Source: Jeotgalibacillus haloalkalitolerans (GTDB lineage Bacteria > Bacillota > Bacilli > Bacillales > Jeotgalibacillaceae). From it: DNA of 64,000 bases. The notes under the pieces are model-generated. The model was not told where the DNA came from and did not search any database. It worked only from the letters and a program-made list of their open reading frames with translations. The translations under genes were made by a program, and so were the position numbers. This document shows, piece by piece, positions 46,168 through 56,032 of the stretch; within the stretch, counting starts at the first letter, position 1; the number at the start of each line of letters is the position of its first letter. The DNA lies in assembly GCF_034427455.1 (NCBI RefSeq), contig NZ_JAXQNN010000002.1, positions 310,001 to 374,000 of the forward strand, given 5' to 3'.

Positions 46168-47187
46168 TTAGACCACCGCTTTCTTCTTGCTGAAATCAAT
46201 CAGCTGATTAAGTTTCTTTAGCGCTGATTTTGAATCAATACTTTCTTCAGCTTTTCTTACGCCTTCTTTAATCGATCCAACCTGGCCCGAAGCATATAAC
46301 GCAATGCCTGCATTCAGCACAACCGTCTGACGGAACACTGAATCTTCACCTGATAGAACTGACAGAAGAATTTTTGCATTTTGCTTCGAATCTCCGCCCT
46401 TAATCTCTTCGTTCGGTACAACGGATAAGCCGAGTTCTTCAGGGTGAAGCGTAAACTCTTTAATGTTGTCTTCTTCAAGCAGTGCAAGGTAGTTGGTTCC
46501 GGCTAGTGATGCTTCATCCATATGACCGGCACCGTTTAAGACAATGCCTCTTTTTCTGCCCGTTTTCTTCATTGCCAGCGCCATTGTATGAATCATATCG
46601 CGCCGATAGATGCCAATCAGCTGCGATGAAAGATTGACCGGATTTGTCAGCGGTCCAATCAGATTGAAAATGGTCGGAACACCCAGTGCTTTTCTTGCCT
46701 TCATTACATTCTTAATTCCACTGTGAACATGGGGTGCGAATAGAAATGTAATCTGGTGTTTCTCAAGCATCTCTTTCATTTCATCTCTGGTGAAATCCAG
46801 CCTTACACCCAGATGTTCAAGCACATCAGCACTTCCTGTTTTACTTGATATACTTCTGTTTCCGTGTTTTGCAACCGGGACACCGGCTCCTGCAATAACA
46901 AAAGCAGCACATGTACTGATGTTGAAGCTCTGAGATCCGTCACCACCAGTCCCGCAATTGTCGATAATATTTTCAGCAGTTGTTTCATAAGTCCCTGCGA
47001 TTTCCTTTACAGCTGCGACAAGACCGCTGATTTCATCAGATGTTTCTCCTTTTTCCTTCAGTGCCAAAAGAAAGCGCTGAATCTCATCCTGTGGTGTTTC
47101 CGGATCAAACATCTGCCTTCCCGCTTCTGTCATTTCACTTTCCGTTAAGTGAATACTCTGCTCCGCTAGCTCAATATACTTTCTCAT
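46168..47187 (-). CDS. trpD: anthranilate phosphoribosyltransferase
   Basis: 339 residues with the PRPP loop NCGTGGDGSQSFNIS, KHGNRSISSKTGSADVLEHLG and FLFAPHVH. Transfers phosphoribose to anthranilate. AAGGAGAG before ATG 47187, which follows the trpG stop immediately. Confidence 0.96.
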   Translation of the reverse strand: MRKYIELAEQSIHLTESEMTEAGRQMFDPETPQDEIQRFLLALKEKGETSDEISGLVAAVKEIAGTYETTAENIIDNCGTGGDGSQSFNISTCAAFVIAGAGVPVAKHGNRSISSKTGSADVLEHLGVRLDFTRDEMKEMLEKHQITFLFAPHVHSGIKNVMKARKALGVPTIFNLIGPLTNPVNLSSQLIGIYRRDMIHTMALAMKKTGRKRGIVLNGAGHMDEASLAGTNYLALLEEDNIKEFTLHPEELGLSVVPNEEIKGGDSKQNAKILLSVLSGEDSVFRQTVVLNAGIALYASGQVGSIKEGVRKAEESIDSKSALKKLNQLIDFSKKKAVV

Positions 47188-47766
47188 CTAAACTCTCTCC
47201 TTCGCTCTTATAAACTCAGTACACTGCTTTAAAATTTTTTTCCCTTCATCTGTTCCGATTGACTCCGGATGGAATTGAAGTCCGAGAACAGGGTGTGTTT
47301 TATGAAGGACAGCCATAATTTCACCATCATCGGCGGAATAGGCAATCGGCTCAAGACAACCCGGCAGAGTTTGCTGATCAATGACCAGTGAGTGATACCT
47401 CATGACTTTCCGGCTGCCTTCACCAAAAATATCCGGCCTTGTCTGTTCAATCAGTGACTCTTTTGCATGCATAATATTTTTCGCTCTGATGACATCGGCA
47501 CCATATGCAGCCCCAATTGCCTGATGGCCAAGGCAAATGCCGATAATCGGAACTGTTGACCCGAATTCCTGAATTGTCTCAATACACATTCCGGCTTCAT
47601 CCGGGTGCCCGGGGCCAGGTGACAAAACGATTAAATCCGGCTCTGTCTCTCTCAACTCGTCTATTGTAAATACATCATTTCTGATGACTTTTACTTCGTC
47701 ATACTCACTTAAATATTGATAGAGGTTATAGGTAAATGAATCATAGTTATCTATTAACAGAATCAT
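47188..47766 (-). CDS. trpG: anthranilate/aminodeoxychorismate synthase glutamine amidotransferase
   Basis: 192-residue class I glutamine amidotransferase with IDNYDSFTYNL, the oxyanion motif LSPGPGHPDEAG, catalytic Cys in GICLGHQAIG and LQFHPESIGTDEG. Provides ammonia to TrpE. In B. subtilis this subunit (pabA) lies in the folate operon; here it is inside the trp operon. Overlaps trpE by four bases. Confidence 0.95.
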   Translation of the reverse strand: MILLIDNYDSFTYNLYQYLSEYDEVKVIRNDVFTIDELRETEPDLIVLSPGPGHPDEAGMCIETIQEFGSTVPIIGICLGHQAIGAAYGADVIRAKNIMHAKESLIEQTRPDIFGEGSRKVMRYHSLVIDQQTLPGCLEPIAYSADDGEIMAVLHKTHPVLGLQFHPESIGTDEGKKILKQCTEFIRAKERV

Positions 47767-49157
47767 TGTCCCACCTCCAGCAATGATTTTGCTTTGTTTA
47801 ATGTTTCCTGATATTCACTTTCAGGGATTGAATCATAAACAATTCCTGCACCCGCCTGTACGTGCGCAACCTGATCTTTAATGACCATTGTTCTGATGGC
47901 AAGGGCAAAGTCAAGTGCTCCATTGAAGCCCGCATAACCGACCGCTCCTGCATATACACCACGTTTAACCGGTTCAAAATGGTTAATCAGCTGCATCGCC
48001 CGAATTTTTGGTGCACCTGAAACAGTTCCGGCAGGCAGTGCAGCAACCAGTGCATCAAGCCCGTCTATCTCAGGTTTTAACATACCTTTCACTTCAGATA
48101 CGATATGCATGACGTGCTGGTATCTTTCAATCACCATAAATTTTGATAGCGTAATTGAACCTGTCTCGCAAACTCTCCCAAGGTCATTTCTTCCGAGGTC
48201 TACAAGCATTTTATGTTCTGCACATTCTTTTTCATCATTTAACAGTTCTTCAGCCAGTTGCTGATCCTGAGATTCTGTTATTCCTCTTTTTCTCGTACCT
48301 GCAATCGGATTCGTTGTCACCTGTCTGCCGTTTACCTTAATCAGACTTTCAGGTGAAGCCCCGAGGACAATATAATCTTCAAAATCAATATAAAACATAT
48401 AGGGCGATGGGTTATCTTTTCTCAGGTTCCGGTAAAATGAAAAAGGTGATCCGCTGAATGGTGCGCTCAGCCGTTGAGAAAGTACGACCTGAAATATATC
48501 ACCGGAGCGGATATATTCTTTTGCATCTTCTACATACTTTTCATACACCGCTTTTTCCATATTGGACTGATAATGTAAAACCTCAGTTTTTTCAGGCTGT
48601 GGATCGACACTGCTGAAATCAAAAATCTGATTGACCAGCTGATCAATTTCCAACTCCAGCTCTTCAGCTGATGTCTGTTCTTTAGGATCAAATGTAAAAA
48701 TGGTTACCTCATGTCTTTTATGATCATAGCTGATAATCGTACTGTAAAACATCAGGTGTGTATCAGGCATGTTCAGTTCATCGTCCGGGGTTAGTCCGAT
48801 ATTTTCATAGGAGGCTGCTTCATCATATCCGATATACCCAATTCCTCCGCCTGCTACTGGACTCTGATCAGTTTCCAGCCGATAATGCTCAAGTACTTTT
48901 TTAAGCAATGAGATCGGCTTTGTCTTCTCAGGGTTTAAGTGACTGAGCTCAGTTGTCAGGACGGCTTCACCCTGATGGCCTGTCAGCTCTGCAAATGGAT
49001 CTGCGGCTATGAATGAGTATCTCCCTGATTCTTCGTGTTTTAACGAGCTTTCAAGCAGACATTTTTTTCTGCCTTTTATGCTTTGGAATATTGATATGGG
49101 TGTCAGGGCGTCCCCGACGATTGTTCTTACTGCGTATCTCTTCTCTTCTTTTCTCAA
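47763..49157 (-). CDS. trpE: anthranilate synthase component I
   Basis: Chorismate to anthranilate. About 464 residues with the LLES(S)xxxxxxGRYSFI tryptophan-binding region at the N-terminus, SPERxx-like QVVLSQRLSAPF, GTRKRGITESQD, DLGRNDLGRVC and GAPKIRAMQLI. The frame opens at GTG 49166, but that GTG is part of the Shine-Dalgarno GAGGTG; TTG 49157, six bases later, is the likelier start. Preceded by two tandem T-boxes. Confidence 0.94.
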   Translation of the reverse strand: MRKEEKRYAVRTIVGDALTPISIFQSIKGRKKCLLESSLKHEESGRYSFIAADPFAELTGHQGEAVLTTELSHLNPEKTKPISLLKKVLEHYRLETDQSPVAGGGIGYIGYDEAASYENIGLTPDDELNMPDTHLMFYSTIISYDHKRHEVTIFTFDPKEQTSAEELELEIDQLVNQIFDFSSVDPQPEKTEVLHYQSNMEKAVYEKYVEDAKEYIRSGDIFQVVLSQRLSAPFSGSPFSFYRNLRKDNPSPYMFYIDFEDYIVLGASPESLIKVNGRQVTTNPIAGTRKRGITESQDQQLAEELLNDEKECAEHKMLVDLGRNDLGRVCETGSITLSKFMVIERYQHVMHIVSEVKGMLKPEIDGLDALVAALPAGTVSGAPKIRAMQLINHFEPVKRGVYAGAVGYAGFNGALDFALAIRTMVIKDQVAHVQAGAGIVYDSIPESEYQETLNKAKSLLEVGQ

Positions 49158-49178
49158 CTCGCTCACCTCTTTTAAATT

Positions 49179-49384
49179 AAAAAACTCCGCACAGGAATAT
49201 CCTGTACGGAGGACGGTTTATTACCGCGGTGCCACCTCGATTGGAGCAATTGCTCCCACTCAACATGCTGTATCGGGCATTAACCGGATTCACTCACAGG
49301 TCCATTCTGTCAGCGCTACAGTCCTGCTTTCACCAGCCGCAGGCTCTCTTTACTGTGCATACTGCATACTCTTCCTGATCATCG
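49179..49384 (-). ncRNA. Trp T-box riboswitch, second (trpE-proximal) copy
   Basis: Minus-strand leader with the T-box sequence GGTGGCACCGCGG (49236-49224), a specifier loop GAATGGACC whose UGG codon (49304-49302) reads tryptophan, and a terminator CTCCGTACAGGA / TCCTGTGCGGAG plus T-run (49212-49179). Uncharged tRNA-Trp should pair with UGG and with the antiterminator to allow trpE transcription. Confidence 0.93.
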
Positions 49385-49395
49385 TTTTTGAATAT

Positions 49396-49645
49396 AAAAA
49401 AGCTTCCTGTCCTGTAAAAAAGGACGGGAAGCCCGTGGTACCACCTTCATTGATTTCACTAAGAAACCCACTCATTGCGGGACATATTGTCTCCGCCGTC
49501 ATATATCAGTGACGAACCGCCTGTTCCTACTATATTCGGACAGGTGCTCAGGAGTCCATTCACGCTTACTCTTTACTGGTTCTCACCAACCACCAGCTCT
49601 CTTAAAAAAAGATATAGGCATTACTACTCTCCGTCATTGCGTTAC
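49396..49645 (-). ncRNA. Trp T-box riboswitch, first (promoter-proximal) copy
   Basis: Complete second T-box: T-box sequence GGTGGTACCACGG (49445-49433), specifier GAATGGACTC with UGG at 49558-49556, AG-bulge/distal-loop region GGTTGGTGAGAACC, and a terminator GCTTCCCGTCCT / AGGACAGGAAGC with T-run (49431-49396). Both copies specify tryptophan, so the operon passes two sequential tRNA checks. Confidence 0.93.
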
Positions 49646-49661
49646 ATTAATATTGTTAATG

Positions 49662-49690
49662 ATCATAAAACGGAATGAAAAAAAAGTCAA
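49662..49690 (-). promoter_or_regulatory. sigma-A promoter of the trp operon
   Basis: Minus strand: TTGACT (49690-49685), 17-base spacer, TATGAT (49667-49662), ending about 17 bases before the first T-box. Confidence 0.85.
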
Positions 49691-49726
49691 CACTTAAAGC
49701 TTAATTATTATATTATTCTGATTCTA

Positions 49727-50719
49727 TCAGTTTTGTCGAAGCTTTAATTCAGGCTGTACATTTCTAAGGTATTCTTTAGAGGCTTCGGCCATTTTTTCAT
49801 AGATCTTATCTTCATTTGTTTCATTACTTTTCAGTATCGCCGCTTCTCCGTTTTCTGACAGCGTTAATTCCAAATGATGAGTAAATGTTGCATTACCGAT
49901 CAGATCAATATGATCATACTGGTCATTTTCACCGTGAACAACACACTTTACTCTGCCGCCGTCATTAAAAATGTTGATTGGTACACCCGGCCGCCACTTG
50001 CCTGCAAGTACTTGAACCAGACTTGAAGAAGACATTGCAGTTCCGCAGGCATTTGTAAAGCCTACCCCGCGCTCAAAGGTTCTCACAAAAAACTCCCCTT
50101 CTCCCAGTTCCACGACATAACTGACATTTACGCCGTCAGTAAACCATTCATTTTCGCTGTTAAAAGAGGTTGCCAGCTTTTCCTGGCTGTCTGAGTTAAT
50201 CATTTCAACCGGGACATTGGTAATAACATGCGGGTTAGGAACAGCGATTGCAGTGTACAGACAATCCTTTTCCCATTCTGGAACAGGCTCTAATATCAGT
50301 TGTTTTTTTTGCCCAAGCTTTAATGGCAGAGATTCCAAATCAAACAATACCGGGGAAATTTCCACAGAATAAGTTGGAATATCTCCGTACAGTTCGTCAA
50401 CCTGTTCAACATGCAGAACCGCTTTCATTGTTTCCACCTCAAAAGATTCAACCTGATCTCTTTCGGCAATGTATCTGGCTGCACACCTTAAACCGTTTCC
50501 ACACATTGATGCTTCTGAGCCATCAGAATTAAACACTCTCATCTTTGCCTGCGCTTTAACGCTTTCAGAGATAAATAAAAGTCCATCTGTCTGAGTATCC
50601 ACACACAGTTTTTTTGTCCATGCTGCTCTAGCCTCATCTGAAGGCTTAAATTGGATATCTTTTTCATCTATTATGATAAAATTATTTTTAGATCCATGTG
50701 ACTGAATTGCTGAAATCAT
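49727..50719 (-). CDS. dapF: diaminopimelate epimerase
   Basis: LL- to meso-diaminopimelate for lysine and peptidoglycan. 330 residues, with the two catalytic cysteines in ASMCGNGLRC (Cys73) and TNACGTAMS (Cys225). About 45 residues longer at the C-terminus than the common 280-290 aa forms; the tail is charged and helical (NEDKIYEKMAEASKEYLRN). AAGGAG nine bases before ATG 50719; a further open stretch upstream to 50932 has no ribosome site and overlaps the divergent gene. Confidence 0.93.
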   Translation of the reverse strand: MISAIQSHGSKNNFIIIDEKDIQFKPSDEARAAWTKKLCVDTQTDGLLFISESVKAQAKMRVFNSDGSEASMCGNGLRCAARYIAERDQVESFEVETMKAVLHVEQVDELYGDIPTYSVEISPVLFDLESLPLKLGQKKQLILEPVPEWEKDCLYTAIAVPNPHVITNVPVEMINSDSQEKLATSFNSENEWFTDGVNVSYVVELGEGEFFVRTFERGVGFTNACGTAMSSSSLVQVLAGKWRPGVPINIFNDGGRVKCVVHGENDQYDHIDLIGNATFTHHLELTLSENGEAAILKSNETNEDKIYEKMAEASKEYLRNVQPELKLRQN

Positions 50720-50803
50720 ACGGTACAGCTCCTTATCATAAACATTGTTTTTAAATACAATGCCACAAATAGCGAAAACGTGCAATCGAACAGGGGGAAT
50801 TTC

Positions 50804-51079
50804 ATGAATCAGGACGACGTAAAATTCCGCTTTGAAGTGTTGGAAGTAATGGAAACAGAGGGCGGTTATCGAATTAATGTGGATGTTCAGGTGAGGTGGC
50901 TTAAAGAGACTGTCTATCACGGACCGGTTCATGTTGAGATGAATCAGATCGGCATTTTTCCATCACCTTCTGATCTTGCATTAGCCTCTCCATATAAAGG
51001 CGTCCGCGGCAAACTCGGAGCTGAGATTAAGCGGTACATCAAAATCCAGAGAAAATTCATACCTGAACTTGCAAATTAA
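50804..51079 (+). CDS. hypothetical protein (91 aa)
   Basis: Soluble 91-residue protein, MNQDDVKFRFEVLEVMETEG..., beta-strand rich at first and basic at the end (KRYIKIQRKFIPELAN). Not a family I recognise. GGGGGAA before ATG 50804 excludes the in-frame GTG at 50780. Divergent from dapF, with its own terminator. Confidence 0.7.
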   Translation: MNQDDVKFRFEVLEVMETEGGYRINVDVQVRWLKETVYHGPVHVEMNQIGIFPSPSDLALASPYKGVRGKLGAEIKRYIKIQRKFIPELAN

Positions 51080-51112
51080 AACAGGGACCCGCCACCGGGT
51101 CCCTGTTTTAGC
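51077..51112. terminator. bidirectional terminator
   Basis: Stem AAAACAGGGACCC / GGGTCCCTGTTTT with GCCACC loop, between convergent genes. Confidence 0.95.
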
Positions 51113-51120
51113 TTTTATGA

Positions 51121-52410
51121 TTAAATTCCCGGCAGAAAATGCAGAATAAAATAGACCAGGAATAAAATTGAGATAATTAATAACGGTACTGAGACTTCTT
51201 TCCACTTCCCGGTAACAAACTTTAATAATGGATAAAGGATAAACCCGATTGCAATACCATCCGCAATACTATAAGTGAATGGAATCATCACAATCAGCAT
51301 AATCGATGGAATTGATTCAGTGAAATCTTCCATATTCATATGTCTCATTTGCTGAATCATTAAGATCCCGATAATAATCAGAATAGGTGCAATTGCGTGA
51401 TCCGGAATATAGCCCATAAAAGGAATAAACGCTGCTGAGGCAATAAACAACACACCTACAGTCAGCGATGTTAAACCTGTTCTCCCGCCAGCCGCCATTG
51501 AGGCTGTTGATTCAACGGTTGAGACAGTTGGACTTGAACCGAGTATGCCGGAACTGAATGCTGATAGCGCATTCGCTTTCAGTGCACCCGGATATTTTTC
51601 AGGCCTTTTAATAAACGAAGTATGACCGTGAACAAGACCGATATTTTCAAACACTAATACCATCGTCATTGAGAAAACGGCGATCCAGAAAGGAACCTGC
51701 AGCCAGCTGTCAAAGGAAAGCTGGAACCATACAACCGAATCTGCTGATAATGCAGAGCTTCCTGCGCTCTCCGGTGTAATGCCCATCACGAATGCAAGCC
51801 CCGTTCCAAAAAGAATGGTCCATAAAAAGTGTCCCGGTACATTTTTAATAAATAACACCAGTGCTACCAGCAATGTAATGATGGTTGCCAATGCCTGAGG
51901 CTCATTAAAATGTCCAATCGCAAGGATAGAATTGTCTCCCTGGATGACCAGAGACCCTTTTTCAAGTCCGATTAATAGTAAAAAGAAACCAAGACCGACT
52001 GTGATGGCATCCTTCAGTGACTGGGGAATTGCTTCACTTAATACACCTGATAACTTTGTAAATGCGACAATTACAAATAACAGTCCTGAGAATGTCACAA
52101 TTGTTAAAGCTTCCTGCCATGTGAAGCCCATTGATTGAACCAGTGTATAGGTAAACATAGCATTAATGCCCATACCCGGAACTAAAATAATCGGTGCCTT
52201 ACCAATGAAAGCCATCAGAATACATCCTAATGCACTCACTGCAATGGTTGCGATAACAGCACCTTCAAATGGCATACCGGATTCAGATAAAATCAGTGCA
52301 TTCACAGCTACGATATACACGATTGTAAAAAATCCGATTACGCCTGCGGTCACTTCTTTTTTAACTGAAGTGCCATGTTGTTCTAACTCAAAAAATCCTC
52401 CTGATTTCAT
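51121..52410 (-). CDS. NCS2/AzgA-family guanine/hypoxanthine permease (PbuG/PbuO type)
   Basis: 429 residues, about 12-13 membrane helices; begins with a soluble FFELEQHGTSVKKEVTAG and includes VPGMGINAMFTYT, LFENIGL-type VLVFENIGLVHG and SSPTVSTVESTASMAAGGRTGLT. These are the AzgA-subfamily motifs for guanine, hypoxanthine and adenine uptake. AAAGGCAGG precedes ATG 52410. No purine riboswitch is visible in its roughly 65-base leader, unlike B. subtilis pbuG. Confidence 0.9.
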   Translation of the reverse strand: MKSGGFFELEQHGTSVKKEVTAGVIGFFTIVYIVAVNALILSESGMPFEGAVIATIAVSALGCILMAFIGKAPIILVPGMGINAMFTYTLVQSMGFTWQEALTIVTFSGLLFVIVAFTKLSGVLSEAIPQSLKDAITVGLGFFLLLIGLEKGSLVIQGDNSILAIGHFNEPQALATIITLLVALVLFIKNVPGHFLWTILFGTGLAFVMGITPESAGSSALSADSVVWFQLSFDSWLQVPFWIAVFSMTMVLVFENIGLVHGHTSFIKRPEKYPGALKANALSAFSSGILGSSPTVSTVESTASMAAGGRTGLTSLTVGVLFIASAAFIPFMGYIPDHAIAPILIIIGILMIQQMRHMNMEDFTESIPSIMLIVMIPFTYSIADGIAIGFILYPLLKFVTGKWKEVSVPLLIISILFLVYFILHFLPGI

Positions 52411-52481
52411 TATATAGCCTGCCTTTGCAAGCGCCCTCTCCCTACCCGCTCATACCGGTATACGGCGAGCCACAAGAATCT

Positions 52482-52510
52482 ATTATACGATGTTATGACA
52501 TACCTGTCAT
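52482..52510 (-). promoter_or_regulatory. sigma-A promoter of the purine permease gene
   Basis: Minus strand: ATGACA (52510-52505), 17-base spacer, TATAAT (52487-52482). Confidence 0.78.
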
Positions 52511-52522
52511 CCTTTTGGCATG

Positions 52523-52552
52523 AAAAAACCGGCTATCATGAAGATAACCGGT
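52523..52552 (-). terminator. terminator of the riboflavin operon
   Basis: Minus-strand stem ACCGGTTATC / GATAGCCGGT (one G-T) with TTCAT loop and six T, just after ribH and directly upstream of the permease promoter. Confidence 0.9.
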
Positions 52553-52559
52553 GAATTTT

Positions 52560-53030
52560 TTAAACATCCATTCTTTTAAACAAGCTTGCCATCTCGATCG
52601 CAGCTGTAGCAGCTTCCCAGCCTTTGTTTCCAGCCTTCGTACCGGCACGCTCAATGGCCTGCTCAATTGTATCAGTAGTCAGAACGCCAAAAATGACAGG
52701 CATTCCTTCGTCAAGCGCTACTTTAGCAACTCCTTTTGACACTTCGTTACTCACATATTCGAAGTGTGGTGTTGCCCCGCGGATGACTGTTCCGAGCGTG
52801 ATGACAGCATCATATTTTCCTGACTTTGCAAGCCGCTGAGTGACCACAGGTATTTCAAAAACGCCAGGTACCCACGCAACAGATACATCCGCTTCTTCAA
52901 CACCATGTCTTTTAAGTGCATCTTCCGCACCGCTCAATAATTTACCTGTAATGAATTCATTGAATCTGCTTACGACAATTGCCACTTTTAATCCTGACCC
53001 TGATAAATGTCCTTCATATACTTTTTTCAT
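52560..53030 (-). CDS. ribH: 6,7-dimethyl-8-ribityllumazine synthase
   Basis: 156 residues with [42 protein letters not shown] (catalytic His) and [26 protein letters not shown]. Condenses the RibBA and RibD products to lumazine, in a 60-mer capsid in Bacillus. AGGAGG before ATG 53030. Last gene of ribD-ribE-ribBA-ribH. Confidence 0.97.
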   Translation of the reverse strand: MKKVYEGHLSGSGLKVAIVVSRFNEFITGKLLSGAEDALKRHGVEEADVSVAWVPGVFEIPVVTQRLAKSGKYDAVITLGTVIRGATPHFEYVSNEVSKGVAKVALDEGMPVIFGVLTTDTIEQAIERAGTKAGNKGWEAATAAIEMASLFKRMDV

Positions 53031-53042
53031 TTGATATTCCTC

Positions 53043-54236
53043 CTATAGATTCAGCATGTGTCCAAGTTTAGATTTTTTTGTTTCAAGATATTTTGCATTT
53101 TGTTCTTTAGTCGGCATTTGAATCGCTACACGATCCGTCACTTCAAGACCATAGCCTTTAACACCTGCAATTTTTCTTGGATTATTTGTTAATAATCTCA
53201 TTTTTGTAACGCCAAGATCCTTAAGAATCTGTGCACCAATCCCGTAGTCTCTCAGATCAGCTGCGAACCCCAGCTTATGATTCGCTTCAACTGTATCAAG
53301 TCCCTCTTCCTGAAGCTTGTAAGCTTTCAGCTTGTTGACAAGACCAATTCCTCTTCCTTCCTGACGCATATAAAGAAGGATGCCGTTCCCTTCACGCTCA
53401 ATCTGGGAAAGAGCAGCGTAAAGCTGGGGCCCGCAGTCACAGCGGTTTGAACCGAATACATCTCCAGTCAGACATTCTGAATGTACTCTGACTAAAACAG
53501 GTTCACCTGCTTTAATGTCTCCCTTAACCAGGGCAACGTGTTCCTGACCTGTTAGAATTTCAGTGTATGCTACAGCCTGGAATTCTCCAAATTCTGTTGG
53601 CATGAACGTTTCTACTTCTCTTTTGACGAGCTGCTCTTTATTTCTTCTGTAGGCAATTAAATCTTCAATTGTAATGAGCTTCAGGTCAAACTTCTTTGCG
53701 ATTTCCTGCAGTTGAGGCACCCTTGCCATTGTGCCATCTTCATTAATTATTTCACAAATGACACCTGAAGGCTTTGAACCGCTTAATATAGCAAGATCGA
53801 CAGCTGCTTCAGTGTGACCGGCTCTTTTCAGCACGCCGCCCTTTTTTGCAACCAGCGGGAAAATGTGACCCGGTCTTTTAAAATCTGCTGCGTTAGCCCT
53901 TTCATTAATTAACTCTCTTACAGTCAATGCTCTCTCAGGAGCACTGATTCCTGTCGTTGTATCCTTATGATCCACGCTGACTGTAAAAGCAGTACCGTGT
54001 GAATCCGTATTTGTATCTGTCATCGGCTTCAGCTGCAACTCTTCAGCACGCTCTTCTGTAATCGGCGTACAGACCAGACCGCGGCCTTCAGTGATCATAA
54101 AGTTAATCATTTCAGGTGTTGCTTTTTCGGATAACCCGATAAAATCCCCCTCATTTTCACGGTCCTCGTCATCCACTACAATCACAGGTTTACCGTTTCT
54201 GAGATCTTCTAGTGCCTCTTCAATTGTATTAAACAT
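53043..54236 (-). CDS. ribBA: bifunctional DHBP synthase / GTP cyclohydrolase II
   Basis: 397 residues. N-terminal DHBP synthase (about 1-200) with [13 protein letters not shown] and [12 protein letters not shown]-terminal GTP cyclohydrolase II with the zinc motif [20 protein letters not shown] and [16 protein letters not shown]. Supplies both precursors of riboflavin. GGAGG nine bases before ATG 54236. Third gene of the operon. Confidence 0.97.
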   Translation of the reverse strand: MFNTIEEALEDLRNGKPVIVVDDEDRENEGDFIGLSEKATPEMINFMITEGRGLVCTPITEERAEELQLKPMTDTNTDSHGTAFTVSVDHKDTTTGISAPERALTVRELINERANAADFKRPGHIFPLVAKKGGVLKRAGHTEAAVDLAILSGSKPSGVICEIINEDGTMARVPQLQEIAKKFDLKLITIEDLIAYRRNKEQLVKREVETFMPTEFGEFQAVAYTEILTGQEHVALVKGDIKAGEPVLVRVHSECLTGDVFGSNRCDCGPQLYAALSQIEREGNGILLYMRQEGRGIGLVNKLKAYKLQEEGLDTVEANHKLGFAADLRDYGIGAQILKDLGVTKMRLLTNNPRKIAGVKGYGLEVTDRVAIQMPTKEQNAKYLETKKSKLGHMLNL

Positions 54237-54257
54237 ATCATCATGCCTCCTGTATCG

Positions 54258-54893
54258 TTACATAAATCCATTCTCTTTTAAGTATGACTCATCTATCCCA
54301 TTCGTTTGTGGATGCATCAGATTCTGCACATATTTTGCAATCATGTCACACTCTATATTTACTTTGCTGCCTGGAGATTTCGAGGCAATAATCGTATCAT
54401 CTGCCGTCTGTGGAATCAGTGAGATCATAAACGAATTCTTTTTAACATCGAAGACAGTCAATGACGTGCCATCAACCGCCACAGAGCCCTTCATCATAAA
54501 GTATTTAATCAATTCATCCGGCACCTGAATATAAATATAAATCGCGTTTTCTTCTTTTTTCATCGATTGTATCACACCGGTTCCATCTACATGCCCGCTT
54601 ACAAAATGACCACCAAAACGTCCGCCGGCAGCCATCGCACGCTCCAGGTTCACTTTAGATCCTTTTTTTAGTTCATGCAGTGTCGTCGACTTCATCGTTT
54701 CGGGCATGACATCAACAGAAAACTGATGATCTGACAGGCTGGTTACTGTCAGACAGACACCGTTGATGGCAATGCTGTCACCAATTTTAGCGTCATTGAG
54801 TATGCTGCTGCAGGTAATGGTAAGAATCATGGAATTTTTTCCTTTTTGAAGGTTATGGACCGTGCCGACTTCTTCAATTAAACCAGTAAACAT
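54258..54893 (-). CDS. ribE: riboflavin synthase, alpha chain
   Basis: 211 residues: two similar lumazine-binding domains ([21 protein letters not shown]; then [21 protein letters not shown]). Dismutates lumazine to riboflavin. The start codon directly follows the ribD stop (TAAATG), with AAAGGGAG in ribD. Confidence 0.96.
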   Translation of the reverse strand: MFTGLIEEVGTVHNLQKGKNSMILTITCSSILNDAKIGDSIAINGVCLTVTSLSDHQFSVDVMPETMKSTTLHELKKGSKVNLERAMAAGGRFGGHFVSGHVDGTGVIQSMKKEENAIYIYIQVPDELIKYFMMKGSVAVDGTSLTVFDVKKNSFMISLIPQTADDTIIASKSPGSKVNIECDMIAKYVQNLMHPQTNGIDESYLKENGFM

Positions 54894-55985
54894 TTATTCA
54901 TCTCCCTTTGGACTTGCAATCACTTTAATGTCAGAACCAATCATTTCAACATGCTCAATCGTTAAATTGAATGCCTCATCCATCAATTGGATTCCATTGC
55001 CGCCTATCACTCCTTTTGCATCCCGTCCTGTTATCAGTTTAGGTGCAATATAAGTGATAAAGCGGTTAACTGCCTTTGCTTCAATAAATGAAGCGTGGAT
55101 TTCACTCCCGCCTTCTACATATACTGAATGGATATCATTTTTAAACAGATAAGTCAGCACAGATTGAACCTGAATCGATTCCTGATTCATCCTGCAGACA
55201 TTCACGTTCACTAACCCATTTAGTTCGCGCTCTTTCTCTTTATCTGCATTCCTGCCGCAAATGATAAACACTTCAGCTTCACCATCATGCAATAACTTTG
55301 ATTGCAATGGAATTGTGAGTTTTGTATCCAGTATGACTCTTTTCGGGGATACTCCTCCTTCCGGAAGTCTTACAGTTAACGAGGGATTATCCCGCTTTAC
55401 TGTGTTAACCCCTACAAGAATCGCATCATGCATGTGTCTGTCCCGGTGAACGTCTTCCCTGGCAGCACGACCCGTCACCCATTTACTGTGCCCGGAATTA
55501 GTAGCAGTTTTCCCATCCAGGGACATTGCTGTTTTTAAAGTGATAAAAGGTTTTTTATACTTCATTGCGTAAAAGAAATACTCATTCAGCTTATCTGTTT
55601 CTGTCTGGCAGACACCTGTTGTTACATCAATTCCGGCTTTTTTCAGCTTCCCGATTCCGGTTCCTGATACTTTCGGATTGGGGTCCACACTGCCAATGAC
55701 AACCCGCTTCACTTTCTTCTCAATAATTAAATCTGCACAGGGCGGTGTTTTCCCAAAATGTGAGCATGGTTCAAGCGTGACGTATATAGTTGAGCCCTCA
55801 GCATGACTGCCGGCCATTTGCAGCGCATACACTTCAGCATGTGCTTCTCCCGGCTTTAAGTGAGCCCCCATACCGACAACTCTTCCATCTTTCACGACTA
55901 CACTGCCTACTGCAGGGTTTGGCGAGGTTTGTCCCTGAGCAGCAGAAGCGAGATTAATTGCAGTTTTCATCCATTTTTCATCCAA
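54894..55985 (-). CDS. ribD: bifunctional riboflavin deaminase/reductase
   Basis: About 363 residues. Deaminase domain with zinc ligands in GEAHAEVYA (His49, Glu51) and LEPCSHFGKTPPC (Cys74, Cys83); reductase domain from about 150 with KTAMSLDGKTA and YVEGGSEIHASF. The frame is open to TTG 56015, but GGGGAG (56000-55995) is nine bases before TTG 55985, which also aligns MDEKWMK with the usual N-terminus. First gene after the FMN riboswitch. Confidence 0.95.
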   Translation of the reverse strand: MDEKWMKTAINLASAAQGQTSPNPAVGSVVVKDGRVVGMGAHLKPGEAHAEVYALQMAGSHAEGSTIYVTLEPCSHFGKTPPCADLIIEKKVKRVVIGSVDPNPKVSGTGIGKLKKAGIDVTTGVCQTETDKLNEYFFYAMKYKKPFITLKTAMSLDGKTATNSGHSKWVTGRAAREDVHRDRHMHDAILVGVNTVKRDNPSLTVRLPEGGVSPKRVILDTKLTIPLQSKLLHDGEAEVFIICGRNADKEKERELNGLVNVNVCRMNQESIQVQSVLTYLFKNDIHSVYVEGGSEIHASFIEAKAVNRFITYIAPKLITGRDAKGVIGGNGIQLMDEAFNLTIEHVEMIGSDIKVIASPKGDE

Positions 55986-56032
55986 ATGCATCATCTCCCC
56001 ATAACGTCCATACAAGTCCTGTCAATTAAATA

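Noticed and set aside
52411-52480. A purine riboswitch in front of the guanine/hypoxanthine permease
   Set aside because: The leader is only about 65 bases and lacks the TATA...loop-loop core of the purine aptamer and any terminator.
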